From: Nissolia schottii
Lineage: Eukaryota > Streptophyta > Magnoliopsida > Fabales > Fabaceae
Direction of reading: 5' to 3'
DNA length: 64,000 bases
Assembly (NCBI GenBank): GCA_003254905.1
Contig: QANU01013949.1
Span: 62,001-126,000 of the forward strand
Notes under the pieces: model-generated
Database searches by the model: none
Told to the model about the DNA's origin: nothing
The model's input: only the letters and a program-made list of their open reading frames with translations
Part shown: piece after piece, positions 12,601-25,169 of the stretch
Numbering within the stretch: position 1 is the stretch's first letter
Layout: the number at the start of each line of letters is the position of its first letter
Position numbers and translations under genes: made by a program

Positions 12601-13781
12601 GTAACTTCACAAGCAACGTGATTCTGAGAATCACATAGGTCACTGCGAATCCAAACACGATCTCTTCACTTTCTACGGTCATTTAAAAAAAATGTTTGAT
12701 GTAACATACTCAGCTACTGTGCCACGTGAAGCTGTCTGTGTCGTGGCCATTTTTTAATGATAGCATATACAAATTGCTTATTTCATTGTCATAGTCCATT
12801 TAGTAAACATACAAAACGTTGTGTCAGATGTGACCCTCCTAGACTGTGTTTTGATTTATTAACTTACAAATCATAGTTTAGTTCAATAATTTCACTTAAA
12901 TGTTCAAATCATGTTTTATGACACCAGCTTGTTCTGATTTAACCAGAGATTTTGAGCTCCAAATGAGTTATGCATAGCTATGTCAAATATCGGAAAGAAG
13001 AACTTTAACCATCATTGTGGTCTTACTCAAATTGAGTGAGTTGCTTTAGATAGAAAGATACATGTAGTTTGATCAAAACAAAAATTCATGTTTTAAGACT
13101 ATAATCAAACTAAAATGTAAATCAACTTTGACAACAATATTAAAATGAATTGAATCTCAACTTGAATAATTCAAACCATGATTTGAGGTACCAAAGTAAG
13201 GTGGTTGGTTAAGGTGGTACGTGGTTCATTCCTATACTAGAGGTCTCGAAAGAAATTCTCGTTAGGTGGGCCTTACATTTTTTAGAGACTTCATTTGTGT
13301 TATAGTAAATTAATCAAATTCTTAATAATATGAGTTAGATGTCAATGGTTTCATCGAGAAAAGAAAAAACCATTATTTTAGGTGTGCAAATTAAAATTGA
13401 AACATGCTAACATAATCACTATGATCTTGTTTTTCAAATTGCTTCCAGGACCTACCAGAGCATCAACGAGGAGACGCAGTGAGCAGCATGGTGTATGAGG
13501 CAAATGCAAGGGTGAGGGACCCGGTCTATGGCTGCGTTGGTGCCATCTCTTCCCTTCAGCAACAGGTTGATGTGTTGCAAACCCAATTGGCTGTGGCCCA
13601 AGCTGAAGCGGTGCACCTAAGGGTGCGCCAGAATGCAACCCAATGGAACCAAGGGCACAATACCCCAACTGATAGTGGGTCCCCATCATCCAAGATCATG
13701 GAATCACAGCCCAGGCCTATTTTTGATATGGACATGGTTGTGGACCAGGCTGGTTATGGTAACTCCATGTGGTCATGCTAA
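9699..13781 (+). CDS. LBD4: LOB-domain transcription factor, LBD4-like (2 exons)
   Basis: Exons 9699-9884 and 13449-13781 join in phase 0 (CAG|gttcta ... ttccag|GAC) to give 172 aa. The LOB domain is complete. The zinc-finger-like C block has the CX2CX6CX3C pattern with Cys17, Cys20, Cys27 and Cys31. The GAS block includes FGASNVNKMLQ, and the conserved DPVYGCVGAISSLQQQ leads into the leucine-zipper-like coil; the fourth zipper position is Ala here. The protein ends in SMWSC, as in Arabidopsis LBD4, and KQGAASPCAACKLLRRRC also points to LBD4 rather than LBD3. LBD proteins are plant-specific nuclear DNA-binding regulators; Arabidopsis LBD4 acts with WOX14 in vascular (procambium-phloem) development. 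The 3,564-bp intron sits at the conserved LBD position. A retroposon-like insertion starts 9 bases after the stop codon. Confidence 0.93.
9885..13448 (+). other. Single long intron of LBD4
   Basis: The intron begins GTTCTATT and ends TTGCTTCCAG. It is AT-rich and contains no exon-like segment. A frame at 10728-10985 has no recognisable features. The segments around 12270-12400 and 12540-12760 are less AT-rich than the rest and could hold conserved elements, but nothing specific can be named. Confidence 0.7.
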
Positions 13782-13790
13782 TATAATGAT

Positions 13791-14060
13791 GGGTCAATGC
13801 ACTAATTGGTCCATGAACTTTTTATCGGCATTTACATTGATCCCTCAATAAAAGAAAAGCCTCCAACTAGTCATTGAACGCTCCCAATTGGTAAACGTTA
13901 CCCTCGTTAATCCTTGAACATTTCAGATGAAATGATTAACAAGAATAACGTTTGAAATGTTTAATGATCAGTTAGGACATTTTTTTGTTGAGAGACCAAT
14001 GTGGACCCCGGTGAAAAGTCTGGTAATTAATTAGGGCATTCCCATGACCCAAAAAGAAAA
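13791..14060 (+). mobile_element. Retroposon-like (SINE-type?) insertion behind LBD4 stop codon
   Basis: A 270-bp segment is bracketed by perfect 16-bp direct repeats, ATGCTAATATAATGAT at 13775-13790 and again at 14061-14076. Its last bases are A-rich (CCCAAAAAGAAAA). A long target duplication plus an A-rich tail is the signature of target-primed retroposition. No clear RNA polymerase III A and B boxes were seen. The ends also show a weak inverted match (GGGTCA / TGACCC), but a 16-bp duplication is too long for usual DNA transposons. It probably lies in the transcribed 3' UTR. Confidence 0.65.
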
Positions 14061-14076
14061 ATGCTAATATAATGAT

Positions 14077-15494
14077 ATAATTAAAGAACAAGGCCTTATT
14101 ATTTTCTAAAGTAATGCCTTGTATACATTAGTAGGGTAGAAGTGGTAGTCTAGAAGAAGTGGTGGTTTGTGGCTGTGGCTGGGTGTGGTGGTGAAAGGAG
14201 CCGTGGCGGAGGTTGTTCGCCCGCTTAATTGCTTTGTTTTGCGTGATAGGTTTTCACATTGACAAGTGGTTGTAAATATATGGCTTATGATATGAAGGGT
14301 AATATTGTGGACTGTTTAGTTATGGCTTGCATGAGGTTTTTATGTTGTTTTTCTAGTGATGCTATGAGTTGGTCTTTTGAAGTTCAAAACAAGGAAGATG
14401 CACCTACTGGCATTTACTTAAGATTTTCATTTAAGTAATGCTGCTTCTTTGTAATGTTTGGGTATTTGCCATAATACAATATGACATTTTGAAGTTGAAT
14501 ATTAATGCGGCTTTGTTCTCTATAGCAATCTTTGGTTTTCCTTGGCTTTATTTTGGGCTAGTCTTTCATTCGATTATGTTTTTTTTTTTTTTTTGGTTAG
14601 GGAAACATTTTTAGCATTTAAAAAAGGGTACATAGTGTGCTATACATTGTAAACCAAACGTTGAGGAAAAAAGAAAACCAAAAACAGAAGACTCCTGCGT
14701 AAGGCCCCTGAAAATAGGACTCTTAGAGTAATGGAGGAATGTTACGGGTGGTCTGATTTCTGTTGAATTTGGTTTCAAGAGTGAATTTGACCTATGATAA
14801 CTTCAGAATTTGGTTAATGTACTCTTCGTTAGAATGGAACCCTGCACTACTTTACAGCTATGAGATAGTTGTATGCCCTTTGGATAAATGTCATTGGAAG
14901 CCTTATCATTCCGGAAAAAAATTTAAGCTTACACTATATAATCATTGTATAAACCTCGCATACGAGTATGGATGAATATCCAAGTACACATATACCAAGA
15001 TGAAATAAATATACTATATACTCAAGTTAAAAAGTGTTATAGTGTCAAATCACTCGTACATGAGAGAAGGTTGAACTTGTACTACTTTATATGGCATATA
15101 AAGATTTTTTATTTAGTTCAGTTTCAAGAATTGCTTTGATGGATGTTCAACCCTTGCTATATGCCTTTAAAGTGATTTGGGCAGCCAAGTTAGGTGGATC
15201 TTAGCTTAGGAGGCTACGCTTAACAGGCACTCAAACATTATCATTTCGACAGTTACAGCTCTAAATGACTTGCAATCACTGGACGGCCTTAACGGAACTT
15301 TTTAGAAACGGAACTCAGGTAGATATACATATTAAATAGCATAAGCATTCAATGTCACTACCAAAATTGAGGGCATCCCGTTCCTTTAAATAACATTGTA
15401 TAAGGCAAACAAGAGCATCCAAATTTACCAATTCATTAGCAACCGACTTAGCCAAATCATAATAACCAAACCAAGGACAGATGAATGTTCACCT
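14077..15494. other. Intergenic region between convergent LBD4 and cyclin T genes
   Basis: This holds the 3' ends of two genes transcribed towards each other. Short frames at 14763-14975, 14945-15139 and 15396-15659 show no recognised motif; the last overlaps cyclin T antisense. A poly-T run is at about 14580-14594. No transposon boundary is visible. Confidence 0.5.
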
Positions 15495-18400
15495 CTAGCA
15501 CTGATTTTCCTCTTCATTCCTTGCGTGTTCTGCATAACCTTTCCCGTTTCCTTCTTCAGAGAGATCATTGTAGTAACTGGAATCAACCCGCTTTTTGGTC
15601 TCCGGTTGCCTCCCTGGAGGGCTCCCCATCTTTCTCTTGCGATTGCTCAACATCGATGAAGCATCATCTATCATCTCTCCTTCTTCTGCATTGTCTGCAT
15701 CAATGTCTTTCTGTAATTGCTCCTTCATGCTCATGCGCTTACCATCTCCGGTTTTGTCATCGTTACCATGATCTGCCTCATCGGGTTTAGACCAGCTCTG
15801 TCTTCTCTCGTGCTTATTTTTCTCATCCTCAACTGCCAATTCAACTCCATCTTCGAGCTCCCTCTCAATGAGATCATCCTCATCCAGTACATCTTTCTTT
15901 AATGTCATTTCCACACGCTCCTTCCTCCTTTTTTCCAATGCAGCCTTCACTTTGTCTTTGTCAATCATCTTCATTGCTTCTTTGGGTGAGTGACCAAGAG
16001 GGCCTTCCCGAAGCTCCATATCTTGACCAACATTATTGCTATACTTGCGTGAACCCGGATCATCCTTCTTTCCCACTTCTGCAGCATCTTTTGCCCCAAC
16101 TGTTCTGTCCTGGTCTCCTGAAACTGTGCGTTCAATCCCAGATTTAGATCTATTTGCCACTTCTCTCTTGTCATCTTTCTGAGGAAACTGTTCAGAGTTC
16201 CGAGACTCTCTAATTTCCAAGTCCACCTTGTGATCAGTAATGTCACTACCCATTTCTGTACTCCCATCATTGCTTTGGTTTTCAGTTCCTCTTGCCGCAG
16301 CCACGTGATTTTCTGCAGGTGAATGCTGGGGAGCTGGATGAGAGGATACATATTTTGAGGCATGCTCCTCGTTCACAGTAGAAGCTTTTGTCGCTGCTCG
16401 TGTTCCCCCTCCACCGCTTCCTTCTACTTCACTGCCCTGAGATGGCGGTATTCTATTCTGCTCGTATAGCTCCAACATTTGATTGCTAACCTCTGCAAGA
16501 GAATATAACCGCAAAGGCTCAGACGATTATATCAAAACATTTAGCTAGTACAACACATAAGGAATCTTTAACAGCAAACTACCCATGGCATAAAACTTGG
16601 TCTTTTTTCTCTAATTAAAATGCCTAACTTGATCAGGAAGAGGTAACCATCCAAACACGTGGAAATAGAAATTATCATCATGGGAACAAAAAAGGGTATC
16701 CAATCGGGTCAATTTTCTTAATATGCATATGATTGAGGGGATGACACCGACCCTCTAATTGGCGTGGGGTGACATCAAACTCTTGCCACCAAACCTTGTC
16801 CCCATCTGATGGAAGCTTCACTTTCAGGAACTTGGCAGCAAGGAAAATGGCACCTGCCGCAATATGATGTGGCTTAAATTGCAGGCAGAGCGATGTCCTC
16901 AGCCTGAAAGCCACTTTCCAGTGTGTGAACAAATATATATATGTATATAAATAAAATGAATTCAACAAAGTTAAATTGGAATAAATGGCATCTTAACCAT
17001 ACCCATCATTCACAAAGTTCCATGCAACTTGTGCCAGGGCATTCTTTGCAACATTGAACTTCTTTATTGCCTCAACAAGGGGTTTATAGGGATGTTGAAC
17101 ATTCAGGTCAAAACCTAAGGTGGCAAGTACAACCCTCTCCCCAAGTAAAATTAACTCTTTCTGCTGCTCATACACATCCTGCATTATTTACCAATTCTAT
17201 TGAACAAGTTTATATACAACAATTGTAAGAGAAAGAGAACCAAAATATACAGAGCAGTGTTAAAAAAAATGTACAGAAAGTGTTACAGAGATACTTTACA
17301 AACATACAGCTGTTGGGGAAAAAGGTGGAGTCAGATCACGATAGAGAACATTTGCTAAATGATATAATTCCCAGCAACCAGTTTCTATCTAAATAGTAAC
17401 TAAGCACATGAATCAAATCATTTTAAGATTTCTCAGAATTTACAAGCCAGATAAACATTTTATAGGTTTCGAAAGAGGCCACATCTACCACGTTTGAGCA
17501 CATACATAGTATAACCTACAAGGATGTATTGACTAGAAACTGACAAGCTGGAGGGAGGGCTAGTCTTGAAGCAAATATAAAAGAAGACTACTCCATTTTA
17601 CACAACAAATGGAGTGACACAAACAACAAGAAAGAATGGGTTGAAAGTAAAGGCAGCAGCAATATGATTTCAGAAAAATCCAGATGTCAGAATGTGGGTT
17701 ATTGCTATGAACTGGTCAATGCACCGGCAGTAATAGAACACCTTCTGTTTTATTCTATGTGCAGCTGCAGGATCCTTTTTGTAAATAATCTCATAAGAAA
17801 CAAGAATAACATCCTTTAATGGACGAGGAGTCTCTTCAACCTTCCCAGCAAGGAACATACAGACAGTTGCAATGGTCTGCAAAAGATGTATACCAGACAA
17901 ACTGTGAGATTCCAATTTAGCAATCTTTAGTCCAAACTACTTTAACATGTACCATTGTTTGGATATAAAGTCAGAACATAAGCTCCTGACATCAAATAAA
18001 TAATTACAGCACTCAAATAACAGTGTGTAGAAGTGTTGAAAATTCGAAAGTTACAAATCAGAAAACTTTAAGTAGGAGTTGAAGTTTGAACTAACATATA
18101 AGAACAATTTTAAATGGAATAAGTTGTGGTGAAAGATAAAATTTTCAGAATCATAAATCTCTCAAAGTAGCAAATTTAGAAGACCCATTCATCCCAGATA
18201 GATTGACCTGATCTAAACAAGACTTCGCAAGTAAGTTGAACACTCGCCAAAAGTAAAAATACGGTGCAAAAAGGACAAAAGTATTCACTGATTAAAAATC
18301 CCTATTAAAGAACAATAAGCACTGCCCTCAGCTTAGAAATCTTTTCTAAAAAAGTAAAAGTCCTTAGTTTTCTAGAATATTTTGGAAATTTTCCAGATTG

Positions 18401-19578
18401 GGTGTGCCTCATTTTCAATATTGAGAATAGCATAGTAGATAAATGTAACAAACAATCTCACCATTTAAGGAATATTTATCATGAAAACTTCTGCATATAT
18501 TAAAACAAATGTAATTGGCCTATAAATCAACTCAAACTTGTAAAAGCTTGTGCATATAATATTACTTTGCTTTACACAGCAATACTTGCAAGTAAATAAA
18601 TAAAAGGGTTGGCAAGCTATCCAAGACCAAGCATATGCTTTAAACAGTTGAAAATACATAATATTACATACAAAAACCATCCCTTAGGTATCTGCCAGCC
18701 TGCAAGGCATGTCATTGTCGAACATTGAATACTAAATTAATAAAAAGGATTCCACACAGAGCTCAAATAGATCACACAAAACTAAAATCCAACTAAGCAA
18801 AGGTATGGACTTTGAAGAGGTAAGATGTCAATAATTTCTATTTAAAAGAACGTCAACCCACCCTTCGGTCATTCGTTGCATGAGATTGTCGAAGAAAGAA
18901 CCGATGGCAAAATATTATGGCTGTTGCTATAGTTACCTGAGGCCTGCAGGAAGCAAAGTTACAACCGATATGTAGAACTCCAACCAAATTTTTACAGCAA
19001 GGTATCATCAATATTTACAACTCAACAACAAAATTCAAGTGCATTTGAAAGGAAAATGGCATCTATCTTGCAAGACTTCACATGTATAATGCTGCTTCAC
19101 AGTGCTGCTTTTCATTATATCATGCAACACAAAATTGCATTAGTTGGGTGTATCATTCATATACACAGCCATATGATTCAGTAAATAGAGGTTTGGAAGG
19201 GTGACATAGAAAGACAGAAGATGTAAAATCATTGTAGTAGAAGCATAAAACTCTTCAGAGCAATAATCCCAAACAAAATGTAAGAAGAATGTGACACCAG
19301 AAAGTAATGAAGAAATATTAATAACAAAATCAATAGCAGCAAACTCACACTTTAAGTCTCATGCCTAAATCCTGTAAGTATGTACAGTATGACTTGCGCA
19401 GATATGTCTCTTTCTTCAAGTCAATTTTATCCTTTCTTGATGGTGAATTTTCCTCTATTTCTTTCCTAGACATATACCAGCGACCTACTGTTTCCTCGTG
19501 CTTGTCCTTAGAACTTCTACAAGAGTTGCCATCAGGTGCTCCATTATTTAACAACTCTCCAGACACAAGTCCTGCCAT
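15495..19578 (-). CDS. CYCT1: Cyclin T (CYCT1 family), 6 coding exons
   Basis: Coding exons on the minus strand are 19578-19349, 18943-18862, 17876-17742, 17178-17003, 16903-16752 and 16492-15495. They total 1,773 nt, closing in frame to 590 aa. The first cyclin box runs from [16 protein letters not shown] through [22 protein letters not shown] and the [14 protein letters not shown] block. The second covers the [28 protein letters not shown] and [20 protein letters not shown] segments. The last exon encodes a highly charged, low-complexity tail of about 330 aa rich in Glu, Lys, Arg and Asp. T-type cyclins pair with CDKC/CDK9 kinases as P-TEFb, which phosphorylates RNA polymerase II for elongation in the nucleus. 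The donor of the fifth coding exon (G|GTCGGT) is weak but keeps phase. Length is close to Arabidopsis CYCT1;5 as I recall it; the exact paralogue number is not resolved. Confidence 0.92.
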
Positions 19579-19579
19579 A

Positions 19580-21162
19580 TGTACCAGTTTTTCTGGGCAC
19601 TGAATAAATTCTATATCACTTCCTCAACATCATGTAGCAAATGATTCTGGAGGATACATAAAAGTAATCGAACATCAGGTACATCAAAACTTTGACTGCT
19701 ATAACAGAAATACTGAAATAGTAAGTCACTAAAAAAAATATTTTTTTATTGTAAAAAAAAAATACAAATTCTGATAATTATCCAAAAATTTAAAAGGTGT
19801 GAAGTACCTTAGAGTAGTTACATTTTGTAACTTGAATATTGCTATGGAAAGATCCGGCACTACCTTTAAATGATTAAAAACATATCGCAAGTTGGGCACG
19901 GTAATTGTAAAAGAATGAAAAACAAATAAATACAGTAGCAGTTCTGTTTTAAATTTGCTGTTTAGTAAATAAGTCTGATGCTATAAATGCAGAATATAAG
20001 CCCCTGATAAAGTAACATTACATCTCTAGAGCTAATCTAGTGTAGCTTGATACAGCTTCAATAATTAGTAGCAACTTACTACAGAATCCAACAACCCAAA
20101 ATTTGAAGACAAAAACCAAAAAAATTAGTAATTCAGACTTAAATCATTAAATGCAAAATGATGTTCCATGTGTCGCATAAAAACCTTCACCGCTTAAGAG
20201 GATTCCTAATCTTCCCTTAGAATGCTCTCTTCTCTAAAACAAAATGTATTTTTAAAATAGTTGTGCTCCACATACATGAGCTGTGAAGATCCATTAGGTG
20301 AAAGGCCCTTGAAAACCATCACATCAGCAATTCAGCATTGTAAACGTGCAATTACAAAATCCTATCAGACAAAATAGGAATAACCAGGTAAAATTTTAAC
20401 TATTTTTTCGGAGGATGGGGAACCAAAGTTTTAGAGCAAAACAATTTAGTCCCTGAAGGATACACACATAATCAAAGCATCTTGATCCCTCATTCATCTT
20501 GATCAAGGGACTAAAATATTAGAGATTTGAGCTTAGAAGGATCAAATTGATAAAATTAGACCGAAGGAATAGTCCAGGCTTAGGTTGTGTGGAGGTTTTC
20601 TCTCCATTTAACAAAAGAGAAAATGGGAACGCTGTCTTCAATTCAATTCCAACGCTACCGCATAGTAAACGATAAGATTGGGGAGAAGAAAAAAGTGAGA
20701 CCCCTTTTCAGCAAATGTAACACAAAAGCTTCAATTTTTCTCATTTTCCAACGAGTTCATTTTCTGGAAGAGCTACGAACCCTAATCTGTTTACAAATCC
20801 GAAAAATGCACGACGGAGAAGTGCAAAAAGCCCCCAAAAAAAAAACATCTAGAACACAAATTCCATTTCCCAGACAAGGGAAAAAAAAATCGGTTCAATT
20901 AAGTCCCAAACGCGCGAGCGCAGTGAGAGAAAAATGACCGCCAAAACATCACGGCTACAGAAAATTAAAGCCATTCCAAAAGGGTTTCAATAAATTGATT
21001 CGAAAAATCGAAAATTTGGAGGCAAAGGTGATGTAAAAAAAAAGGAAAATTTGGTGTTAAAGTGAAAATGAGGAAAATTGATTAATCAATCAAACGCATC
21101 GGCAAAAAAAAAGGAAGATAAAGATGGAGCAGAGTAAAAAAGACAAATTGCAAGAGACTTAC
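19580..21162 (-). other. Putative leader intron of cyclin T
   Basis: No coding exon is visible. At 20430-20580 there is a segment with 'TTTAGTCCCTGAAGGA' and later 'AGGATCAAATTGATAAA', partly inverted copies of each other and similar in style to common legume MITE or MULE ends. A 116-codon frame at 20587-20937 is Lys-rich and has no recognised feature. Confidence 0.4.
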
Positions 21163-21420
21163 GTAAACGAGACGGAACAGCTGGAACCCTCGCTCGTCTT
21201 CTTCTTCTCAGATGCGAGCTACGTGGCCTTCGATTCTCTTCTCTTCTCTCTCTCTCACCCTATCTCTGTGTCTCTCGCAGAGGCTGCAACCCGAGCTCCA
21301 CAATCTCGTTGCTTTTGTTTCTTTCGTGTGTTCGTGTTTTTCCTTCCTTTTTTTTTTTTAAATCTTTTTATTTTATTTATTTATTTATTTTATTTTATTT
21401 TCCACCGGGTTCCCCTCCCA
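21163..21420 (-). other. Probable 5' UTR exon and promoter-proximal region of cyclin T
   Basis: On the minus strand a strong donor, TTTAC|GTAAGTCTC, ends a GA-rich segment at 21163. The region looks like a plant 5' leader, so a leader intron of about 1.5 kb would separate it from the start codon at 19578. The acceptor is uncertain (candidates at about 19609 or 19658). The upstream limit of the exon is not visible; 21420 is only an estimate. Confidence 0.45.
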
Positions 21421-21570
21421 TAATATGGCGTCCACTAAACTAAACTAAACTAAAGAGAGTTTGCATGGTTTATTTCCCTTACCAAAAGAAAGATGGCATG
21501 ATTTGAAGCACTCGCTACATATGCCAATGAATTGAATGAATCCCATGTGTGTGTATATATATATTATCAA

Positions 21571-21830
21571 CTTAATTTAGTCTTAACTTACAACTCTTGG
21601 TACTGAGATTGACAAGGATACATGACATATCATTCCTTGTTACATCTCGAGACAATCAATCGAAGTGACAAATATCTCGAGATTATGTAGTCCAGTAACC
21701 GTTACACAATAACAGATGTCATAAATAGCCACCAATACATTTATAATGGAGGTTATGCATTTCAGTAATCTCATCAAGGTTTCAAAACAGCCCATTTATA
21801 TTCAATTATAAGTTGTTGCACGCATTATGT
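21571..21830. repeat. Left copy of a ~250-bp direct repeat (LTR-like)
   Basis: This stretch and 24208-24465 are diverged direct repeats. Both contain CTCTTGGTACTGAGATTGAC, later GAGGTTATGC, and AATCTCATCAAGGTTTCAA. They enclose a retrotransposon-derived coding fragment on the minus strand and so may be LTRs. Clean TG..CA ends, primer-binding site and polypurine tract were not identified. Confidence 0.55.
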
Positions 21831-22669
21831 AACACCCTAGCTAGCTACTTACGCTTAAGTTGTAAGTAATACTCACTAGTTTGTTACTTCTCGGTTGAAT
21901 TACTTTTAGACCTACTTTTGAAAGTACAATTGTTACGAAAATATAGACCAATTTAAATCTTTTTCTTTGCTTTACAAATCTTGATTTTGGAAACATGAGT
22001 CGCATTTGTGTCATGACAAATCATACAATCCAAGAAAACTTGAACGCTTAAGGGGACATTTTAAAGACTTAATTACATAAAGTCATTATCATTCACACAT
22101 TCTCACCAAGTGGTCTAGGGTTTACAGATATCGTCACTAAATACATATATACACATATATACAGCAAGTACAGCTATGCATGTGGCCCGTAGTGTAGCTA
22201 CCCCTACTGTCCCATGCGACAAAAGGAAAATAACACATATACGTGTGCCAAGTTCTAACAGACCGTCTGCTTGTCACAATAGTTGTTTGCCTCGCATGAG
22301 TTTCAGAACCTAGAAGTGATAATCCCCGTTCCTGCTATCGTAGAAGGTTGACTTTGCTGTCGCGCCTACTCAGCGACTTCCATTGTATGATCTTCAGCCT
22401 CCTCATTTGCGGTCCCTAAAGTAAGGGTCCACTCTCATGTCCGCGTGTAATTTCCAAACTCTGCAACTCCTTTCCCCAGCATTACGTGTTATCCTGGAAC
22501 CATAAGTAAATGGGAGTGAGAACTTGCGTCCTCAATGGGAATCCTTTGGGATAGACCTTTTCTTTATATTCACTTATGGTCTCGTCGCTTAGAGGGTTTC
22601 TAAGTTATAAAGTAAACAAAAACTAAGACACCCTACTTCATTTTAAATCCATACTAGTCTTGAGCAGCT

Positions 22670-23380
22670 TTATCTATTTACTAGGTGACGGGGAAAATCT
22701 AATATTGAATTACCTATTAACAGGTTATCGCACTTTCTTATTCCAACAGAATGAGAACAGTGGCTTGCCGTGTACATCGAAAAAGTAAGGATGCACTCCT
22801 TCTCCAAAATATACTTTAAACCATCGGATTTTGAAAGAGTTCGTGGAAGGAACTTTCGAACACCTTGAAGGACGACATATTTTTTCGACCTTTTAGAGAT
22901 ATCCAACCTTCTTTCCGATCTTCGTACTTATTAAAGTGGAATAAGCTAAAGGAGACATTTAGAGTGGGAAGAAGATTGAGATATTCACATAAGGCTTCAA
23001 ATGCAAGGATGAAGGCCCAACTATTGGGATGGAGATGAGAGGGAACTATTCCAGTCACCTCTAAAAAGGAAAGTTCAAAGTTGCTAAACGGTATTCTCAA
23101 ACCTAAGACATTGAAAAAGGACTCATACATATACATGAAAGGAACATCTCCTTCATTGTATGGAAAGCATATACACTTATCTCGGGAAGCTGGCATAGTA
23201 ATAAACTTATTAGCAAAATCTTTTTCCCGACTTACTCCACCAAGCAGGCAAAACAATTTTCATGTTCTTCCTCCATGTCGGTTAACATCATCAGTACTTC
23301 TTGCTTTACCCAATTATACTTCTCAGCATCTACAGCACGACAGAGGCGACGAAGTCTAGGGGATATGGCTCTGCCCATAC
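22670..23380 (-). pseudogene. 'Putative gypsy-type transposon' (PF04195-like) fragment
   Basis: On the minus strand the 146-codon frame from 23256 to 22816 contains FPYNEGDVPFMYMYESFF, LGLRIPFSNFELSF and HLHPNSWAFILAFEALC. These match the plant domain annotated as putative gypsy-type transposon (PF04195). A segment upstream, with a possible start near 23376, contains LRRLCRAVDAEKYNW in a different frame, so at least one frameshift or a lost intron separates them. After 22816 another frame continues to about 22670. No reverse transcriptase is nearby, so this is a relic or a non-autonomous element. Confidence 0.6.
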
Positions 23381-24207
23381 TTACCTAAACAAAGAGGGGG
23401 AACCAAAACCTAGAGACGTGAGGACTGACATATGAAAATTGACACAAGTTTATACCACAAAATTAAATACCCTATGGTTCCCCAAATCTATTACTAGCTT
23501 ATGATATGTTTTCACAAACATTCACCATATAAGTATTGTTTTTCCATATAACCCTAACCGTGTTTTTCCAGAAAGGAATTGTTTTTAGTTGCAGAAAAAG
23601 ATGAAAATGTGAACATTCAACAAGATCACAACAAATATTATTTTCAGAAACAAAATCACAATTTGAATACCTAGCAAAATTCTCTAGAAACAAGTAATGA
23701 GAGCAATAAAAACATGCAATATTTTACGACAAGGAAAGGAAGAAAAAAAAAAGTAAAGAAAATACTCGCAGGAGGATGAAGATAATGGCGTGTAATGTGC
23801 AGTTAATGAAGCTGCAACAACGATTCTTCAAGAGAGATCCAACGAAAAACGAATTATTGGAGGAGTAAAGAAGGAAGTAGAAATCTCGCAGAGAAGAAGA
23901 AGAAGTGTTTTAGAGAAGTTTTCAGAAAAGTAAAGAGAGGAATTTGAATTGGGGGAGAAGTTATAAACTTCCTTTAAAAGTTAGCACGAAATACTAAACG
24001 TTTAGGGGCAATATGGTAAAAACATTGCTAAAAGAAGGGGTTAAAAGAGGAAACTGAGACATGCTACAATCACATCAAGCCTCAATTCCCGAAAAAGTCA
24101 TGATGGATGTGCATATGGTAAGCAGGTCAGGATTCTATAACGTTTGGTTTACTTTTACATAACTCGGCATGTGCTTTACAAACACATGTCGGGGCTTATG
24201 TTACGGG

Positions 24208-24465
24208 CTTAACTTAATCCTGACTTTCAACTCTTGGTACTGAGATTGACAAGGATACACGACATAGCATTACTCGTCACATTTCGAGACAACCAATCAT
24301 AGTGACAAATATCTTGGGATTATGTAGTCTAGGAACAATAATCGTTACACAATAACAAAGGTCATAAATAGTTACTCATACATTTATAACGGAGGTTATG
24401 CGTTTCACTAATCTCATCAAGGTTTCAAAACAGCTCATTTACATTCAATTATGAGTTGTGTTACA
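24208..24465. repeat. Right copy of the ~250-bp direct repeat (LTR-like)
   Basis: This is the partner of 21571-21830 in the same orientation. Mismatches and small indels between the copies are frequent, so the insertion is old. In the direction of the enclosed minus-strand coding fragment this copy would be the 5' LTR. Confidence 0.55.
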
Positions 24466-24689
24466 TGCATTAACTACTTACAAACGATTAGGTACAGGAG
24501 CAAACTATATAAAGCAGAAACATAACATACAAGAGGTATATTTTGTTCATTACTAAGATCTATATACTACAAACTCTTATTTGGGAGTCAAAGTGTCCAA
24601 CGTGGACCCGCCACGTGGCGGAACCCCCTTTTTTCCTTGGGTCCAAACCGAACAGGCCTGACGCGACCCGGTTCGAAGAAAAAAAATAA

Positions 24690-24990
24690 ATTTCCCCCAA
24701 ATGTTAAAACCTAAATCCCCAAATCACCCACCCTTCATCATCATCGTGCTCTCCCCTGTCGTCGCCCCCCGGCATCGTCTTCCCCATGCCGCAGTCATCG
24801 TCATCGCCGTCTCTCTATCTCGTCTCGTGTCGCCACCGCCGTCTCGTCTCAGCTTCTCTCTCTTGTCGTCTCGCTTCGCGTCCTCAACCAAGTCGTCGTC
24901 TCGTCTCTCTCTCCCGACCTCAACCAAGTCGCGTCTTGTCGTCGCCACTCTCCGTCCCGCGCCACGCACTCTCCACTGAGACCCACAAAG
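24690..24990. other. GC-rich segment next to the left inverted repeat, possible captured gene fragment
   Basis: Base composition jumps from AT-rich to C-rich (many TCGTC and CTCTC words). Overlapping frames of 81-92 codons are open in both directions because of the simple-sequence bias; the plus-strand ones are Ser/Arg/Pro-rich. Such a segment immediately inside a MULE-type arm fits captured host 5' exon DNA, but no parent gene is recognised. Confidence 0.35.
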
Positions 24991-25169
24991 GTAAGGGGAA
25001 GGTCAGACCTTGCTCCAATATTGCCCTTGAGTAACCTTGCTCCAATATTGCTCCACCGAATAAAGTTTCAAAAATTATGCATGCAGCCACTTTGCAAACA
25101 CAGGTTGTGTCACTTTGCTGTTTACAACACGATGATGATGAAGGGTGAGTGATTTCGGGATTTAGTGTA

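Noticed and set aside
22245-22261. GCCAAGTTCTAACAG shared with the 3' end of the solo LTR at 33303-33318
   Set aside because: Only 15 bases match and flanks are unrelated; could be chance or a tiny remnant, not enough to call an LTR.
24724-25034. Overlapping Ser/Arg-rich ORFs on both strands
   Set aside because: Open frames are explained by simple CT/TCG-rich sequence; no parent protein recognised, so kept only as a possible captured segment.
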